64,000 bases of DNA, taken from positions 1,592,501 through 1,656,500 of the forward strand of contig NZ_CABVGP010000001.1 in the NCBI RefSeq assembly GCF_902497555.1, written 5' to 3'. Positions within the stretch are counted from its first letter, which is position 1. Each line of letters begins with the position of its first letter. The position numbers and the translations under genes are program-made. A model generated the notes under the pieces. The model made no database searches. It had not been told where the DNA came from and worked only from the letters and a program-made list of their open reading frames with translations. Positions 1 through 10,438 of the stretch are shown here, in pieces. The DNA is from Amycolatopsis camponoti (lineage in GTDB: Bacteria; Actinomycetota; Actinomycetes; Mycobacteriales; Pseudonocardiaceae).

Positions 1-2362
<2,362 letters not shown>

Positions 2363-2443
2363 CGAAGGTGTTACGCATCCACTCTACGGTTCTGAAACAC
2401 CACATGATTCCCCTGTTGGTTGGGGGGTGTGTTGTTTCGTAGT

Positions 2444-2562
2444 GTTTCGGTGGTTTTAGCGTCAGGGAAACGCCCGGTCCCATTCCGAACCCGGAAGCTA
2501 AGCCTGATAGCGCCGATGGTACTGCAACCGAAGGGTTGTGGGAGAGTAGGACACCGCCGAAC
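2444..2562 (+). rRNA. rrf: 5S ribosomal RNA
   Basis: About 119 nt, beginning GTTTCGGTGG and ending in the complementary CACCGCCGAAC, so the terminal helix I closes. The internal CCATTCCGAACCCGGAAG segment is the universally conserved loop B/C region. It lies about 80 nt after the 23S 3' end and is co-oriented with it, as expected for an rrn operon. End positions are set by the pairing and could shift by one or two bases. Confidence 0.96.
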
Positions 2563-2581
2563 TTACGTGGGAAGAGGGCCT

Positions 2582-2625
2582 GGGCCTGGTTGAGAACTTC
2601 GGTTCTCCCGGTCCAGGCCCTTTTT
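2582..2625 (+). terminator. rrn operon terminator
   Basis: The outer arms GGGCCTGG (2582-2589) and CCAGGCCC (2613-2620) enclose an inner GAGAAC-TTCG-GTTCTC hairpin with a UUCG tetraloop (2592-2607). Five T residues follow. This is a classical intrinsic terminator, placed right after the 5S gene. Confidence 0.92.
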
Positions 2626-2640
2626 CATGCCCGGGACATG

Positions 2641-2962
2641 ACCGTGTCGTCCGCCCGGGTACGGCTGTCGTCCGTCGGGGTACGCGTGTCGTCCGTCCAA
2701 TCACGCGAGTCGGCTCCCCAATCACGCGTGTCGACCCTCCAGGCACGCGACCCGACCGGCTGGGGCGAACCCGCCGGCGTGCTCAGGCACGGACTCGCGT
2801 GACCAAGGTCCGGAACTCGCGTGATTGAAGGCGGAACTCGCCACCGCGGCCGGCCAACTCGCGTGCTCAGGCAGGCGTCTCGCGTGATTGAGCGGGCATC
2901 ACGCGTGATTGAGGAGGCATCACGCGTGATTGGAGGGTCGACTCGCGTACCTGGAAGGGTCG
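2641..2962. repeat. Two opposed arrays of a 21-bp repeat
   Basis: This non-coding stretch is built of imperfect 21-bp units. The left array starts units at 2641, 2661, 2682, 2703, 2724 and 2745 (consensus on + near ACGCGTGTCGTCCGTCCAATC without its last base). The right array starts units at 2794, 2816, 2837, 2858, 2879, 2900, 2921 and 2942 (core CTCGCGTGATTG). The core of one array is the reverse complement of the other, so the block is a large degenerate inverted repeat centred near 2770. It fills the gap between the convergent rrn operon and the L,D-transpeptidase gene. I see no open reading frame with coding character here. Confidence 0.85.
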
Positions 2963-2976
2963 GGTGGGCATGAGAA

Positions 2977-3005
2977 GGGGCCAGGAGCGGTCAGCTCCTG
3001 GCCCC
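2977..3005 (-). terminator. Terminator of the L,D-transpeptidase gene
   Basis: A perfect 12-bp stem, GGGGCCAGGAGC (2977-2988) with GCTCCTGGCCCC (2994-3005), with a 5-nt loop, 15 bp past the stop codon of the minus-strand gene. On the minus strand it is followed by TTCTC, a weak U tract typical of actinobacteria. Confidence 0.8.
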
Positions 3006-3020
3006 GGGAAACGCAGAGAC

Positions 3021-4232
3021 TTACTTGATGGCCGAGCCGGCCTGCCAGTCGGCCCAGGACTTGGACCAGTCGCCGTACAGGTCCCACACCGGGAGCTGCG
3101 GGCCGCCGGAGTTGGTCACCTCCACGACGTCACCCAGGCCCATGTTCTGGAAGAACCACTGGGCGTTCGCGCCGTTCAGGTTGATGCAGCCGTGGGACAC
3201 GTTCGAGCTTCCCTGCTGTCCCACGCTGTTCGGGTTCTCGTGGACGAACTCGCCGTCATTCGAGATCCGCTCCGAGAACTTCTCGTTCGACCGGTACGCC
3301 TTCGGGTCCGGCGGGCAGACGCCGTACGTGCACGAGTCCATCGTGTAGTTCGCCTGCTTGTCCGAAATGACGTGCGCGCCCAAATGTGTCGGGGTCGCGT
3401 CCTTGCCCATCGAGATCGGCATGGACTTCACCATCGCGCCGTTGTGGAAGATCTGCATCTGCTCGGTGTTGCCGTCCGCCTTGGCGACCCAGGAATCGTG
3501 CACCTTGTACGTTTCCGTGCGATCCTCCGCACCGAAGACACCGTTGCCGAAATCGACGCCGTAGATCTTCGCCGACACCTTCAGCGTCGTGCCGGCCTTC
3601 CAGTACTCCTTCGGCCGGTAGTGGACGTTCGAGTCGTCGATCCAGTACCAGCCGCCGTCCTGCTTCGGTGTCGACTCCACCGTCAGGGCTTTCTCCACCG
3701 CCGCCTTGTTCTTCACGGCGATCTTCCCGAAGCTGAACACGATCGGCTGCCCGACGCCGACCCCCGCGCTCGCCACCGCGGCCGGCGCCGGGATCAGGTT
3801 GGCGTTCGCCTGCTTCTTCGGCGCGACCGTGCTGATCTGGTTGTCCTGTTCGACCGGCTTCCCGTCGGCGCCCTGGGCGTGCGCGACGATCTTGTACGTC
3901 GCCCCGTAGCCGAGCGGCTCGGTCGACGTCCAGCTGGCCCCGTCGTCCGCGAGCTTGCCGCCGACCTTGTTCCCCTTCGCGGTGTTGGTCACCGTGACGT
4001 CGAGGAGCTTCCCGTTGGCGGCCTTGACGACGACGGGCGTCGCCGGGTTCACCCCCGTGCCGCCCGCGGGCTCGAACGACACCGCGACCGGGGTCGCGGA
4101 CGCCGACGCGGAACCGGACGCGGGCGTCCCGCCGGCGGTCGAGCCGCCGTCGTCCCCGGAGGAGCAGGCGGAAAGCAGCAGTGCTCCGGCGAGGATTCCG
4201 GCCACCGAAAGTAAAATCTTCTTGGGGAGCAT
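3021..4232 (-). CDS. L,D-transpeptidase lipoprotein (YkuD domain)
   Basis: A 403-aa peptidoglycan cross-linking enzyme that would form 3-3 cross-links between tetrapeptide stems on the outside of the cytoplasmic membrane. The N-terminus is a lipoprotein signal with lipobox LLSAC, so the mature protein is probably lipid-anchored. Next come a Ser/Gly/Ala-rich linker and two Ig-like regions as in the LdtMt2 family. The C-terminal YkuD catalytic domain carries the signature SHGCINL, whose Cys is the nucleophile. The ATG at 4232 is preferred over an in-frame ATG 36 bp upstream because it follows AAGAGAC and puts the lipobox at the usual distance. Single-gene unit, convergent with the rrn operon and closed by a strong hairpin. 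The paralogue type cannot be fixed without alignment. Confidence 0.9.
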   Translation of the reverse strand: MLPKKILLSVAGILAGALLLSACSSGDDGGSTAGGTPASGSASASATPVAVSFEPAGGTGVNPATPVVVKAANGKLLDVTVTNTAKGNKVGGKLADDGASWTSTEPLGYGATYKIVAHAQGADGKPVEQDNQISTVAPKKQANANLIPAPAAVASAGVGVGQPIVFSFGKIAVKNKAAVEKALTVESTPKQDGGWYWIDDSNVHYRPKEYWKAGTTLKVSAKIYGVDFGNGVFGAEDRTETYKVHDSWVAKADGNTEQMQIFHNGAMVKSMPISMGKDATPTHLGAHVISDKQANYTMDSCTYGVCPPDPKAYRSNEKFSERISNDGEFVHENPNSVGQQGSSNVSHGCINLNGANAQWFFQNMGLGDVVEVTNSGGPQLPVWDLYGDWSKSWADWQAGSAIK

Positions 4233-4336
4233 ATTGTCTCTTTTTGGGAAATTGGGATCGGCGGGCATTCGTCGTCAAAACTACGCGATAGCAATGACGT
4301 TCTTCCCGGCGGATCGGTGCATCGGCGTGACGTGGA

Positions 4337-5206
4337 TCACGTGACGACGAGGCCCGGTGCCCCGTAGAGTCCCGGCCCGCTCACCGAGATCCCGTCGAGG
4401 AACTCCCGGGCGGCCGAGTACGCCTGTTCCGCCAGTGCTTCGGTGTGCCCGAAATCGAGTGGGTTCACACGTACCGGCGCCGGCCCCGGCAGGTACACCA
4501 CCGGCACGCGCGCGGCCGCCGCGGGCGCTTCCAGCACCGCCTGGTTCCGCATGGAGATCATCGCGGTGAACATCATCACCTCGGCGAACGTCCGCGGCGC
4601 GCCCGGCAGCTTCCCGGGGAACGCGCAGTCGAGCACGACCAGAGACTTCGCGCCCATCGCCAGCGCCTGGCGCATCGGCACGTTCGCGACGAGCCCGCCG
4701 TCGTAGAGCAGCCGGCCGTCGTGCTCCACCGGCGGGAAGATCCCCGGGATCGCGCAGCTGGCCAGGAGCGGCTCGAGCAGCCGCCCGGACCGGATCAGCA
4801 GCGGCTCGGCCGTGTCGACCTGCGTCGTGACCACGCCGAGCGGCAGCGCCAGGTCCTCGAAGCGGGTCTCGGCGCCCACGTGGTCGGCGATGATCGTCGT
4901 GAGGCCGCTGTTGGGGAACAGGTGCGTCTTGCTCTGCGTCAGGGTCCGGACGCGGCTCAGCACGCCGCCGGGGAACGCCTCGGCGCGCGTCATGTGCGCC
5001 CAGATGCCGTGCAGGCGCGCCAGCGCGTCGTCGCCGGGCAGGGCCAGCACCGCCGCGTTGAGCGAGCCGACCGACGTGCCCGCCACCAGATCCGGCGTGA
5101 GGCCGGCCTCGGCCAGCGCGCGCAGCATGCCGACCTGCATGGCGCCGAGGCTGCCGCCTCCGCCGAGGACGAACCCGATCGGCCGGGGAAGATCCGCGAG
5201 ACTCAT
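4337..5206 (-). CDS. Patatin-like phospholipase family protein
   Basis: A 289-aa serine lipase/acyl hydrolase of the patatin (RssA-like) family. All family hallmarks are visible: the oxyanion-hole glycine run GGGGSLGAMQ near residue 15, the nucleophile elbow GTSVG with Ser45, and the catalytic Asp in DGG (YDGGLVANVP). It has no signal peptide, so it probably acts in the cytoplasm or at the membrane on glycerolipids. The start ATG at 5206 puts the glycine run close to the N-terminus as usual; the open frame extends far upstream but only as antisense to the LysR gene. It is divergent from the LysR regulator across 70 bp, so that regulator may control it. Substrate unknown. Confidence 0.88.
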   Translation of the reverse strand: MSLADLPRPIGFVLGGGGSLGAMQVGMLRALAEAGLTPDLVAGTSVGSLNAAVLALPGDDALARLHGIWAHMTRAEAFPGGVLSRVRTLTQSKTHLFPNSGLTTIIADHVGAETRFEDLALPLGVVTTQVDTAEPLLIRSGRLLEPLLASCAIPGIFPPVEHDGRLLYDGGLVANVPMRQALAMGAKSLVVLDCAFPGKLPGAPRTFAEVMMFTAMISMRNQAVLEAPAAAARVPVVYLPGPAPVRVNPLDFGHTEALAEQAYSAAREFLDGISVSGPGLYGAPGLVVT

Positions 5207-5276
5207 ACCGCCGAATGTAGTAAGCCCGACTTTCGCAGGTCGTGCCGCCCGGGACGACGGCGTTAGCCTGCTGGGC

Positions 5277-6212
5277 GTGGCCGAGCTGGAGCTGCGCCAT
5301 CTCAGGGCCGTCCGCGCCGTCGCGGACGGCGGCAGCGTGAGCCGTGCCGCCACCGTTCTCGGCGTCAGCCAGCCCGCGCTCACCGCGCAGCTCAAGCGGA
5401 TCGAGCGGATCCTCGGCGGCGACCTCTTCGTCCGCGGCCCCAGCGGCGTGCGTCCGACCGAGCTCGGCCGGTTCGTGCTCGCCCGCGCCGACGCGCTGCT
5501 GTCCGACATGCAGGCCCTCGTCGCCTCCGCCCGGCGCCACGGCGAGGGCGTTGCCGAGACGCTCAAGATCGGGTATGTGCCGCTGCTCATCATCGGCCGG
5601 TTCATCGAGGAGCTGGGGGACCTCGACGTCCAGACGTACGCCGAACCCGCGTCGCTGACCCTGCTCAAGCTGCTCTCGACCGGACGTGTGGACGTCGCGC
5701 TGCTCGAACGCTTCGACGGCACCGAGTCGCGGCACTTCGCCGGCCTGACTGTGCGGACGCTGGCCACCGAACCCATCTTCGTCGGCATCGCCGAGGGACA
5801 CCCGGCGATCCGCGACGGCGTTGTCGATCTGGCGGACCTGGCCGCCTGCGACTGGATTCTCCCGCCTCCGCACGAAAACTGCGTGCGCGTGCGGTTCCTG
5901 CAAGCGTGCGCGGCCGCCGGGTTCACACCGCGGGTGCGGCACTTCACGTCGGAGGCGGGCACTGCGGGGACGCTCATCGCGCAGGGGGCCGTCTGCCTCG
6001 CGCAGGCGGCTTCGGCGCCGCCGCCAGGGCTCGTGGCGTTGCCTCTGGCCGGTGACCCGCTGTGGACGACGCTGTTGTTCGCGACGCGCGAGGACGACGC
6101 ACGGACTCCGGTGACCGAGCGGGTGTTCGGGTGCGCGGAAGCCGCGTATACCGCGTCACGGCAACGGAATCCGCATTTCGCGCGCTGGTGCGGGCTGGCG
6201 CCGGCCCGATAG
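5277..6212 (+). CDS. LysR family transcriptional regulator
   Basis: A 311-aa DNA-binding regulator. The N-terminal winged helix-turn-helix has the LysR signature (GSVSRAATVLGVSQPALTAQ, about residues 20-40), followed by a C-terminal effector-binding region of periplasmic-binding-protein type. The GTG start at 5277 gives the standard short N-terminus (VAELELRHLRAV). It is divergent from the patatin gene at a distance of 70 bp, the usual arrangement for a LysR regulator and its target, so it may regulate that lipase and itself. The C-terminal ligand domain gives no clear hint of the inducer. Confidence 0.88.
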   Translation: MAELELRHLRAVRAVADGGSVSRAATVLGVSQPALTAQLKRIERILGGDLFVRGPSGVRPTELGRFVLARADALLSDMQALVASARRHGEGVAETLKIGYVPLLIIGRFIEELGDLDVQTYAEPASLTLLKLLSTGRVDVALLERFDGTESRHFAGLTVRTLATEPIFVGIAEGHPAIRDGVVDLADLAACDWILPPPHENCVRVRFLQACAAAGFTPRVRHFTSEAGTAGTLIAQGAVCLAQAASAPPPGLVALPLAGDPLWTTLLFATREDDARTPVTERVFGCAEAAYTASRQRNPHFARWCGLAPAR

Positions 6213-6217
6213 GCGGC

Positions 6218-6233
6218 ATAACGCCGGTGTTAT
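6218..6233. promoter_or_regulatory. 16-bp dyad upstream of the protease gene
   Basis: ATAACGCCGGTGTTAT is an almost perfect dyad (arms ATAAC/GTTAT, centre CCGG, one G/T mismatch pair). It begins 6 bp after the LysR stop codon and ends 78 bp before the protease start. It could be an operator for the protease pair or a transcription-ending hairpin for the LysR gene; the absence of a T run favours an operator. Confidence 0.4.
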
Positions 6234-6311
6234 CCCCGCTGGGATTACTGCCCGGCGCGGCAACGGGAGAAGCTCACGAAGTCCCCACCTGTTGCCGACA
6301 AGGAGCAACGA

Positions 6312-6875
6312 ATGCACTTCAGACGAGCAATGGCGCTCGGCGCGCTGTGCGTGGCCCTCACCGGCCTGCTCTCCCCGCCCGCGAGCGCGACGACCGAGGC
6401 GACCACGCTGTCGATCAGCCAGCTGGTCCAGGAGCAGAACCAGTGGTGCTGGGCCGCCAGCGGCCTGACCATCGCCCGGTTCCTCGGCTACGGAACGAAC
6501 GTCAGCCAGAACACCTTCTGCGACTACTCGCGTGGCTACCCGGCCGGCTCGCAGTGTCCCAACCAGGCCGGCGAGCTGACCTACGTCCAGCGGGGCTACC
6601 AGGCGCTCGGCCTGCGGCCCGGCACGGTGACCGGTGCGTTGAGCTTCGCGTCGGTGCAGACCGAGATCGGCGCGCGGCGCCCGGTCGAGACCGGCATCTA
6701 CTGGACCGCCGGCGGCGGGCACGCCCAGGTGATCTACGGCTACGACGCGAGCGGGCTCGTCTACTACGGCGACCCGTGGCCGAGCAGCCAGCGCTACAGC
6801 GCGATGGCGCACTCGAGCTACGTCCGCAACGGGCAGTTCCAGTGGGCGCAGTCCCTCTACCGGATCGGGGCGTGA
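6312..6875 (+). CDS. Secreted papain-like cysteine protease (C70/AvrRpt2-like)
   Basis: A 187-aa exported protein. Residues 1-26 are a Sec signal peptide (hydrophobic stretch then ASA). The mature part has the papain-like C70 layout: QNQWCWAASG with the putative nucleophile Cys46, GGGHAQVIYGY with the general-base His, and YYGDPWP with the third catalytic residue Asp. Further cysteines (FCDY, QCPN) could form a disulfide. The ribosome site AAGGAG lies 7 bp before the ATG. Its stop codon overlaps the GTG start of the next gene by 4 nt, which implies translational coupling. It probably cleaves a protein or peptide outside the cell; the target is unknown. The family also includes the Pseudomonas effector AvrRpt2, but a secreted soil-bacterium enzyme need not be a virulence factor. 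Confidence 0.8.
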   Translation: MHFRRAMALGALCVALTGLLSPPASATTEATTLSISQLVQEQNQWCWAASGLTIARFLGYGTNVSQNTFCDYSRGYPAGSQCPNQAGELTYVQRGYQALGLRPGTVTGALSFASVQTEIGARRPVETGIYWTAGGGHAQVIYGYDASGLVYYGDPWPSSQRYSAMAHSSYVRNGQFQWAQSLYRIGA

Positions 6876-7630
6876 CCGTGAACTTCTTCCGTGGACTCGC
6901 AGTCCTGGTCGCGGGTGCGGCCCTGGTGCTCGGTTTCGGTGGCCCGGCTTCGGCTTCGGAGCCTTCCTCCGGTGAGGTCGCCGCCGCGGTCAAGGCGGCG
7001 GACGCGCAGCTCTCGGCGTTCTTCGGCCAGCTCGACCGGCGGGCGGGCGTCCAACGCGCGAATGTCGTGCAGGCGCCCGCGGTGGACGGCTCGCCGCAGC
7101 CGGTTTACTCGCTGGACCCGGCTTTCGTCGCCGGAAAGCCGGGCGCCGCGCCCGCGTCGTTCGCGTTCTACGCGGTGCGCGCTTCGGCCTCGACCGGGCG
7201 GCAGGCCACCGTGTGGGTGACGCCGGAAGCGGGCGGCTGGGCCGCGAGCAACTTCACCACCGGCACCGAGGAGCTGACCTACCCGGCGCAGGCCGGTGGC
7301 GATCTCGTGTTCACCGAACCGCAGGTCAACGCGTGGTACCGGGTGCGCGACGGCCGCGTGCTGGCGCTCAACGACCCGGCTCGCCGGCGCGTCGGCGAAG
7401 GCGTCACGCTGGCCGCGTACCAGCAGCTGGTGCACCGGCTCTACGGCGACAAGCTGCCGGGTTCGGCGTACCGGCAGCAGGGCAAGCTCGGCGGGTACGA
7501 CCTCGCCTCGGCTCCGGCTCCGGTCGCGGCGCCGGGCACCGGATCCTGGCCGTTCGTCGCCGGTGGGGCGCTGCTCGCGCTCGGCTTGGCCGGCTGGGCC
7601 ACCGGCAAGGCGGCGCGCGCCCGCCGTTGA
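6872..7630 (+). CDS. Secreted membrane-anchored partner of the C70 protease, unknown function
   Basis: A 252-aa protein I do not recognise as a named family. It has a Sec signal peptide (residues about 1-24, ending ASA), an extracellular domain of about 200 residues rich in Ala, Val and Tyr, and a C-terminal transmembrane helix (FVAGGALLALGLAGWATG) followed by basic residues (KAARARR). That is a type I membrane topology with the domain outside. The GTG at 6872 overlaps the protease stop codon (GTGA), so the two proteins are made together. An in-frame GTG at 6878 is an alternative start. Co-expression suggests it is a substrate, inhibitor or surface anchor of the protease; that is inference only. 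Confidence 0.75.
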   Translation: MTVNFFRGLAVLVAGAALVLGFGGPASASEPSSGEVAAAVKAADAQLSAFFGQLDRRAGVQRANVVQAPAVDGSPQPVYSLDPAFVAGKPGAAPASFAFYAVRASASTGRQATVWVTPEAGGWAASNFTTGTEELTYPAQAGGDLVFTEPQVNAWYRVRDGRVLALNDPARRRVGEGVTLAAYQQLVHRLYGDKLPGSAYRQQGKLGGYDLASAPAPVAAPGTGSWPFVAGGALLALGLAGWATGKAARARR

Positions 7631-7645
7631 CGCCGGGAGGGTGGC

Positions 7646-7665
7646 GGCCCGGGTCCGCCCGGGCC
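7646..7665. terminator. Hairpin between convergent genes
   Basis: A perfect 8-bp stem, GGCCCGGG (7646-7653) with CCCGGGCC (7658-7665), and a TCCG loop, 15 bp after the stop of the membrane-anchored protein and before the convergent DedA gene. There is no T run, so termination is inferred from stem strength and position. Confidence 0.5.
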
Positions 7666-7749
7666 ACACCCTCGTGGACTCCGGACAGCCGGGTGTCGAG
7701 CGTCCAAGGCCACATCGGGCCGCTTGGGGCCGGGAGAGCCGGGGTGAGG

Positions 7750-8397
7750 TCAGGGCACGCGCTCGGGCTCGCGTTCCGGGGTGGCGAGGGCTTTGCGCTT
7801 CTTCAAGCGCAGCAAGAAGAACACCCCGACCGCCGCGAGCACGCCGACCACGATCAAGCCGCCCGTGTTCAGCACGCCTTCGATCCGCTTCGCCGCCTCG
7901 CCCAAGGCTGCGCCGATGCTGATGTGGACCAGGGACCAGCAGAACGCCCCGGCAGCCGCCGCGGGGAGGAAGCGGCGGAACGGCAGTCCGGACGTTCCCG
8001 CCGCCGCGGGGGTCAGCGTGCGGATCACCGGCAGGAACCGGGCGAAGAACACCGCCCACGCGCCCCGGCGCTCCAGGACCGCCGTCGCCTTGTCCCACGC
8101 GTCGAGGCCGTACTTGCGGATCAGTTTCGTCTCGCGCAGCCGGGGGCCGAACCGGCGGCCGACGAGGTAGCCGAGCGCGTCGCCCGCCGTCGCGCACACC
8201 GTGACCACCAGCCACAGGACGACGAACCGCGCGACGGTGTTCGCCGTCGTCGCGGCGATGAGCAGCCCGGACTCGCCGGGGGCGACGAAACCCAGCCCGA
8301 TCGTGCACTCGGCGAAGACCAGCCCGCCGGTCACCGCGACGAGCCCCGGTTCCGGGAGTCCTTGCAACCAGCTGAGGAGGTCCGAAACCAGGGCCAT
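7750..8397 (-). CDS. DedA family membrane protein
   Basis: A 215-aa integral membrane protein of the DedA/VTT (SNARE-associated) family. Members move lipid carriers such as undecaprenyl phosphate or phospholipids across the cytoplasmic membrane, and help maintain the proton motive force. Family motifs visible: GESGLLIAA after the first helix, GDALGYLVGRRFG, and FFARFLPVIRTLTPAAAG, the conserved re-entrant loop with FxRFxP. The last helix is followed by a basic tail (RLKKRKALATPERE). The ATG at 8397 is preferred to an in-frame GTG 9 bp upstream. Head-to-tail after lipA with 45 bp between them, so it may have its own promoter. Confidence 0.88.
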   Translation of the reverse strand: MALVSDLLSWLQGLPEPGLVAVTGGLVFAECTIGLGFVAPGESGLLIAATTANTVARFVVLWLVVTVCATAGDALGYLVGRRFGPRLRETKLIRKYGLDAWDKATAVLERRGAWAVFFARFLPVIRTLTPAAAGTSGLPFRRFLPAAAAGAFCWSLVHISIGAALGEAAKRIEGVLNTGGLIVVGVLAAVGVFFLLRLKKRKALATPEREPERVP

Positions 8398-8431
8398 GCC
8401 ACCCACTTTACCGATCCTTTAAGGATGGTGG

Positions 8432-8447
8432 GGTGACCTGGGTCACC
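8432..8447. terminator. Short dyad at the lipA stop codon
   Basis: GGTGACC-TG-GGTCACC is a perfect 7-bp inverted repeat with a 2-nt centre overlapping the lipA stop codon. It may be a weak terminator or an operator for the downstream DedA gene. A 2-nt loop is tight for RNA, so the outer pairs would open. Confidence 0.3.
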
Positions 8448-9444
8448 GCGCCAGCAGCGACGCGGCTTCCTGTGCGGCCGGGCCTTCGGCGGCCAGGTGG
8501 GCCAGGTTCTCCGGCAGGTCCTCGCCGCGGTGGGCCTTCGTCTGGGCGTACAGGCGTCCGGCGCGGTAGGACGACCGCACCAGCGGCCCGGCCATGACTC
8601 CGGCGAAGCCCATCGTCTCGGCGGCGTGGGAGTGCTCGACGAACTCCTCCGGCTTGACCCACCGGTCCACCGGGTGATGCCGCGGAGAGGGACGCAGATA
8701 CTGCGTGATCGTCAGGATCTCGCACCCCGCGTCGACCAGGTCCTGCATCGCCGGAGCCACCTCGTCGGGGGTCTCACCCATGCCGAGGATCAGGTTGGAC
8801 TTCGTCACCAGACCGGCCTCACGCGCGGCGGTGATGACCTCCAGCGAACGCGCGTAGCGGAAGCCGGGGCGGATCCGCTTGAAGATCCGCGGCACCGTCT
8901 CCACGTTGTGCGCCAACACCTCCGGCCGCGACCCGAACACCTCGGCCAGCTGCGCCGGATCCGCGTTGAAGTCCGGGATCAACAGCTCGACACCGGTACC
9001 CGGGTTCAGAGCGTGGATCTGCCGGACGGTCTCGGCGTAGAGCCAAGCGCCGCCATCCTCCAGGTCATCACGGGCCACACCAGTGACCGTCGAGTAGCGC
9101 AACCCCATGGCCTGCACGGACTCCGCGACCTTCCGCGGCTCAGTCCGGTCCAGCTCAGCGGGCTTGCCCGTGTCGATCTGACAGAAGTCACACCGGCGCG
9201 TGCACTGGTCACCGCCGATCAGGAACGTGGCTTCGCGGTCTTCCCAGCACTCGTAGATGTTGGGACAACCGGCCTCTTCGCACACCGTGTGCAGACCCTC
9301 GCGACGAACGAGACCCTTGAGTTCGGTGAACTCCGGCCCCATCCGCACCCGCGTCTTGATCCACGGCGGCTTCTTCTCGATCGGCGTCTCACTGTTGCGG
9401 ACTTCCAGACGCAGCAGCTTCCGGCCTTCAGGCGCAGCACTCAC
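8443..9444 (-). CDS. lipA: Lipoyl synthase
   Basis: A 333-aa radical SAM enzyme that inserts two sulfur atoms into octanoyl groups carried on lipoyl domains, completing lipoate in the cytoplasm. Both cluster signatures are seen: the auxiliary cluster motif [12 protein letters not shown] and the radical SAM motif CTRRCDFC. The conserved [11 protein letters not shown] segment and a C-terminal SSYRA motif (its serine ligates the auxiliary cluster) are also present. Length fits the family. It works after LipB, encoded 3.3 kb away, and its products are the E2 subunit encoded at 15943 and other lipoyl proteins. This near-linkage of lipA, lipB and the E2 gene is conserved in actinobacteria. Confidence 0.97.
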   Translation of the reverse strand: MSAAPEGRKLLRLEVRNSETPIEKKPPWIKTRVRMGPEFTELKGLVRREGLHTVCEEAGCPNIYECWEDREATFLIGGDQCTRRCDFCQIDTGKPAELDRTEPRKVAESVQAMGLRYSTVTGVARDDLEDGGAWLYAETVRQIHALNPGTGVELLIPDFNADPAQLAEVFGSRPEVLAHNVETVPRIFKRIRPGFRYARSLEVITAAREAGLVTKSNLILGMGETPDEVAPAMQDLVDAGCEILTITQYLRPSPRHHPVDRWVKPEEFVEHSHAAETMGFAGVMAGPLVRSSYRAGRLYAQTKAHRGEDLPENLAHLAAEGPAAQEAASLLAR

Positions 9445-9469
9445 GTCCTCAACCGTACGCCCGTCCGGG

Positions 9470-10420
9470 CTACGCGGGATCGGGGGTGACCTCGGTCAAC
9501 TCCGCCGTCAGGTCCCACAGTGCGGAACCCAGCGGCTCGAGGCGCGCGGTGGCGAGCGGGGGCACCTGAACCGGGTGACCGCGCAGGTTCCCGAGGCCAC
9601 GCGGGGCGAAATACGAACCCCCGGAGACGCCGTCCGCCGTCGCCGCGTACAGCTGCGGGAGGGCGCCGATACGGGGGCCCTGGGCGAACAGGACCTCGCC
9701 GATGCGGTGGCCGCCGGCGATCAGGGACCGGACGACCGGGTTCGAGTACGACCGGGCCATGCCGCTGCCGAGCCCCGTCGCGGTGTAGCCGGGATGGGCG
9801 GCGACGCTGATGATGTCCGAACCCGCCGCGCGCAGACGACGGTCCAGTTCGAGCGCGAACACCTGGTCGGCGAGCTTGGACTGGCCGTACGCGGCGGCCG
9901 CGTTGTAGCGGCGGTGCTCGCCGTTCGGGTCGTCGAGGTGGATGCGGGCGCCGGTGGCGGCGAGGCTCGACAGCGTGACGACGCGGGCGTGCGATCCGCC
10001 GCGCAGGGCGGGCATCAGCAGCCAGGTCAGCGCCGCGTGGCCGAGGTAGTTGGTGCCGAACTGCAGCTCGAAGCCGTCGGCGGTGCGGCCGCGGGCGGTC
10101 GCCATCACGCCGGCGTTGTTGACCAGGACGTCCAGCTTGTCGCCGGTCAGCTCCCGGGCCGACGCGGCGGCCGCGCGCACCGAGGCGAGCTCGCTCAGGT
10201 CCAGTGGGATGAGCTCGGGCTCGGCGCCCGCGGCGGCCGCTTTGACGAGGTCCAGTGCCTTCGCCCCGCGTTCGGCGGAGCGGCAGGCGAGGAGCACGCG
10301 AGCCCCCTTGCTCGCGAGCACCTCGGCGGTGCGCAGCCCGAGCCCCGAGTTCGCCCCGGTGACCAGCACGGTCCGGCCGGTCTGGTCGGCGATGTCGGCG
10401 TCGGTCCAGCGCTCCGTCAT
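9470..10420 (-). CDS. Short-chain dehydrogenase/reductase
   Basis: A 316-aa NAD(P)-dependent oxidoreductase. The Rossmann glycine motif TGANSGLG lies near residue 20, NNAG in strand 4, and the catalytic YGQSK (YxxxK) with the upstream Ser in LSSLA. The basic residues after strand 2 (CRSAERG) favour NADPH. The layout matches the retinol-dehydrogenase/protochlorophyllide-reductase-like SDR branch often annotated only as SDR family oxidoreductase; the substrate cannot be read. It follows the 173-aa gene at 10439 by 18 bp and probably shares its transcript. The gap to lipA is only 25 bp. Confidence 0.88.
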   Translation of the reverse strand: MTERWTDADIADQTGRTVLVTGANSGLGLRTAEVLASKGARVLLACRSAERGAKALDLVKAAAAGAEPELIPLDLSELASVRAAAASARELTGDKLDVLVNNAGVMATARGRTADGFELQFGTNYLGHAALTWLLMPALRGGSHARVVTLSSLAATGARIHLDDPNGEHRRYNAAAAYGQSKLADQVFALELDRRLRAAGSDIISVAAHPGYTATGLGSGMARSYSNPVVRSLIAGGHRIGEVLFAQGPRIGALPQLYAATADGVSGGSYFAPRGLGNLRGHPVQVPPLATARLEPLGSALWDLTAELTEVTPDPA

Positions 10421-10438
10421 GCGTGTACTAAACCCTGT

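Noticed and set aside
2536..2802. Open frame across the 5S 3' end, terminator and repeat array
   Set aside because: It starts in the 5S rRNA and runs through an intrinsic terminator and non-coding repeats.
2641..2962. Possible CRISPR array
   Set aside because: The period is only 21 bp in total, so there is no room for spacers, and units are degenerate and in two orientations; no cas genes are nearby.
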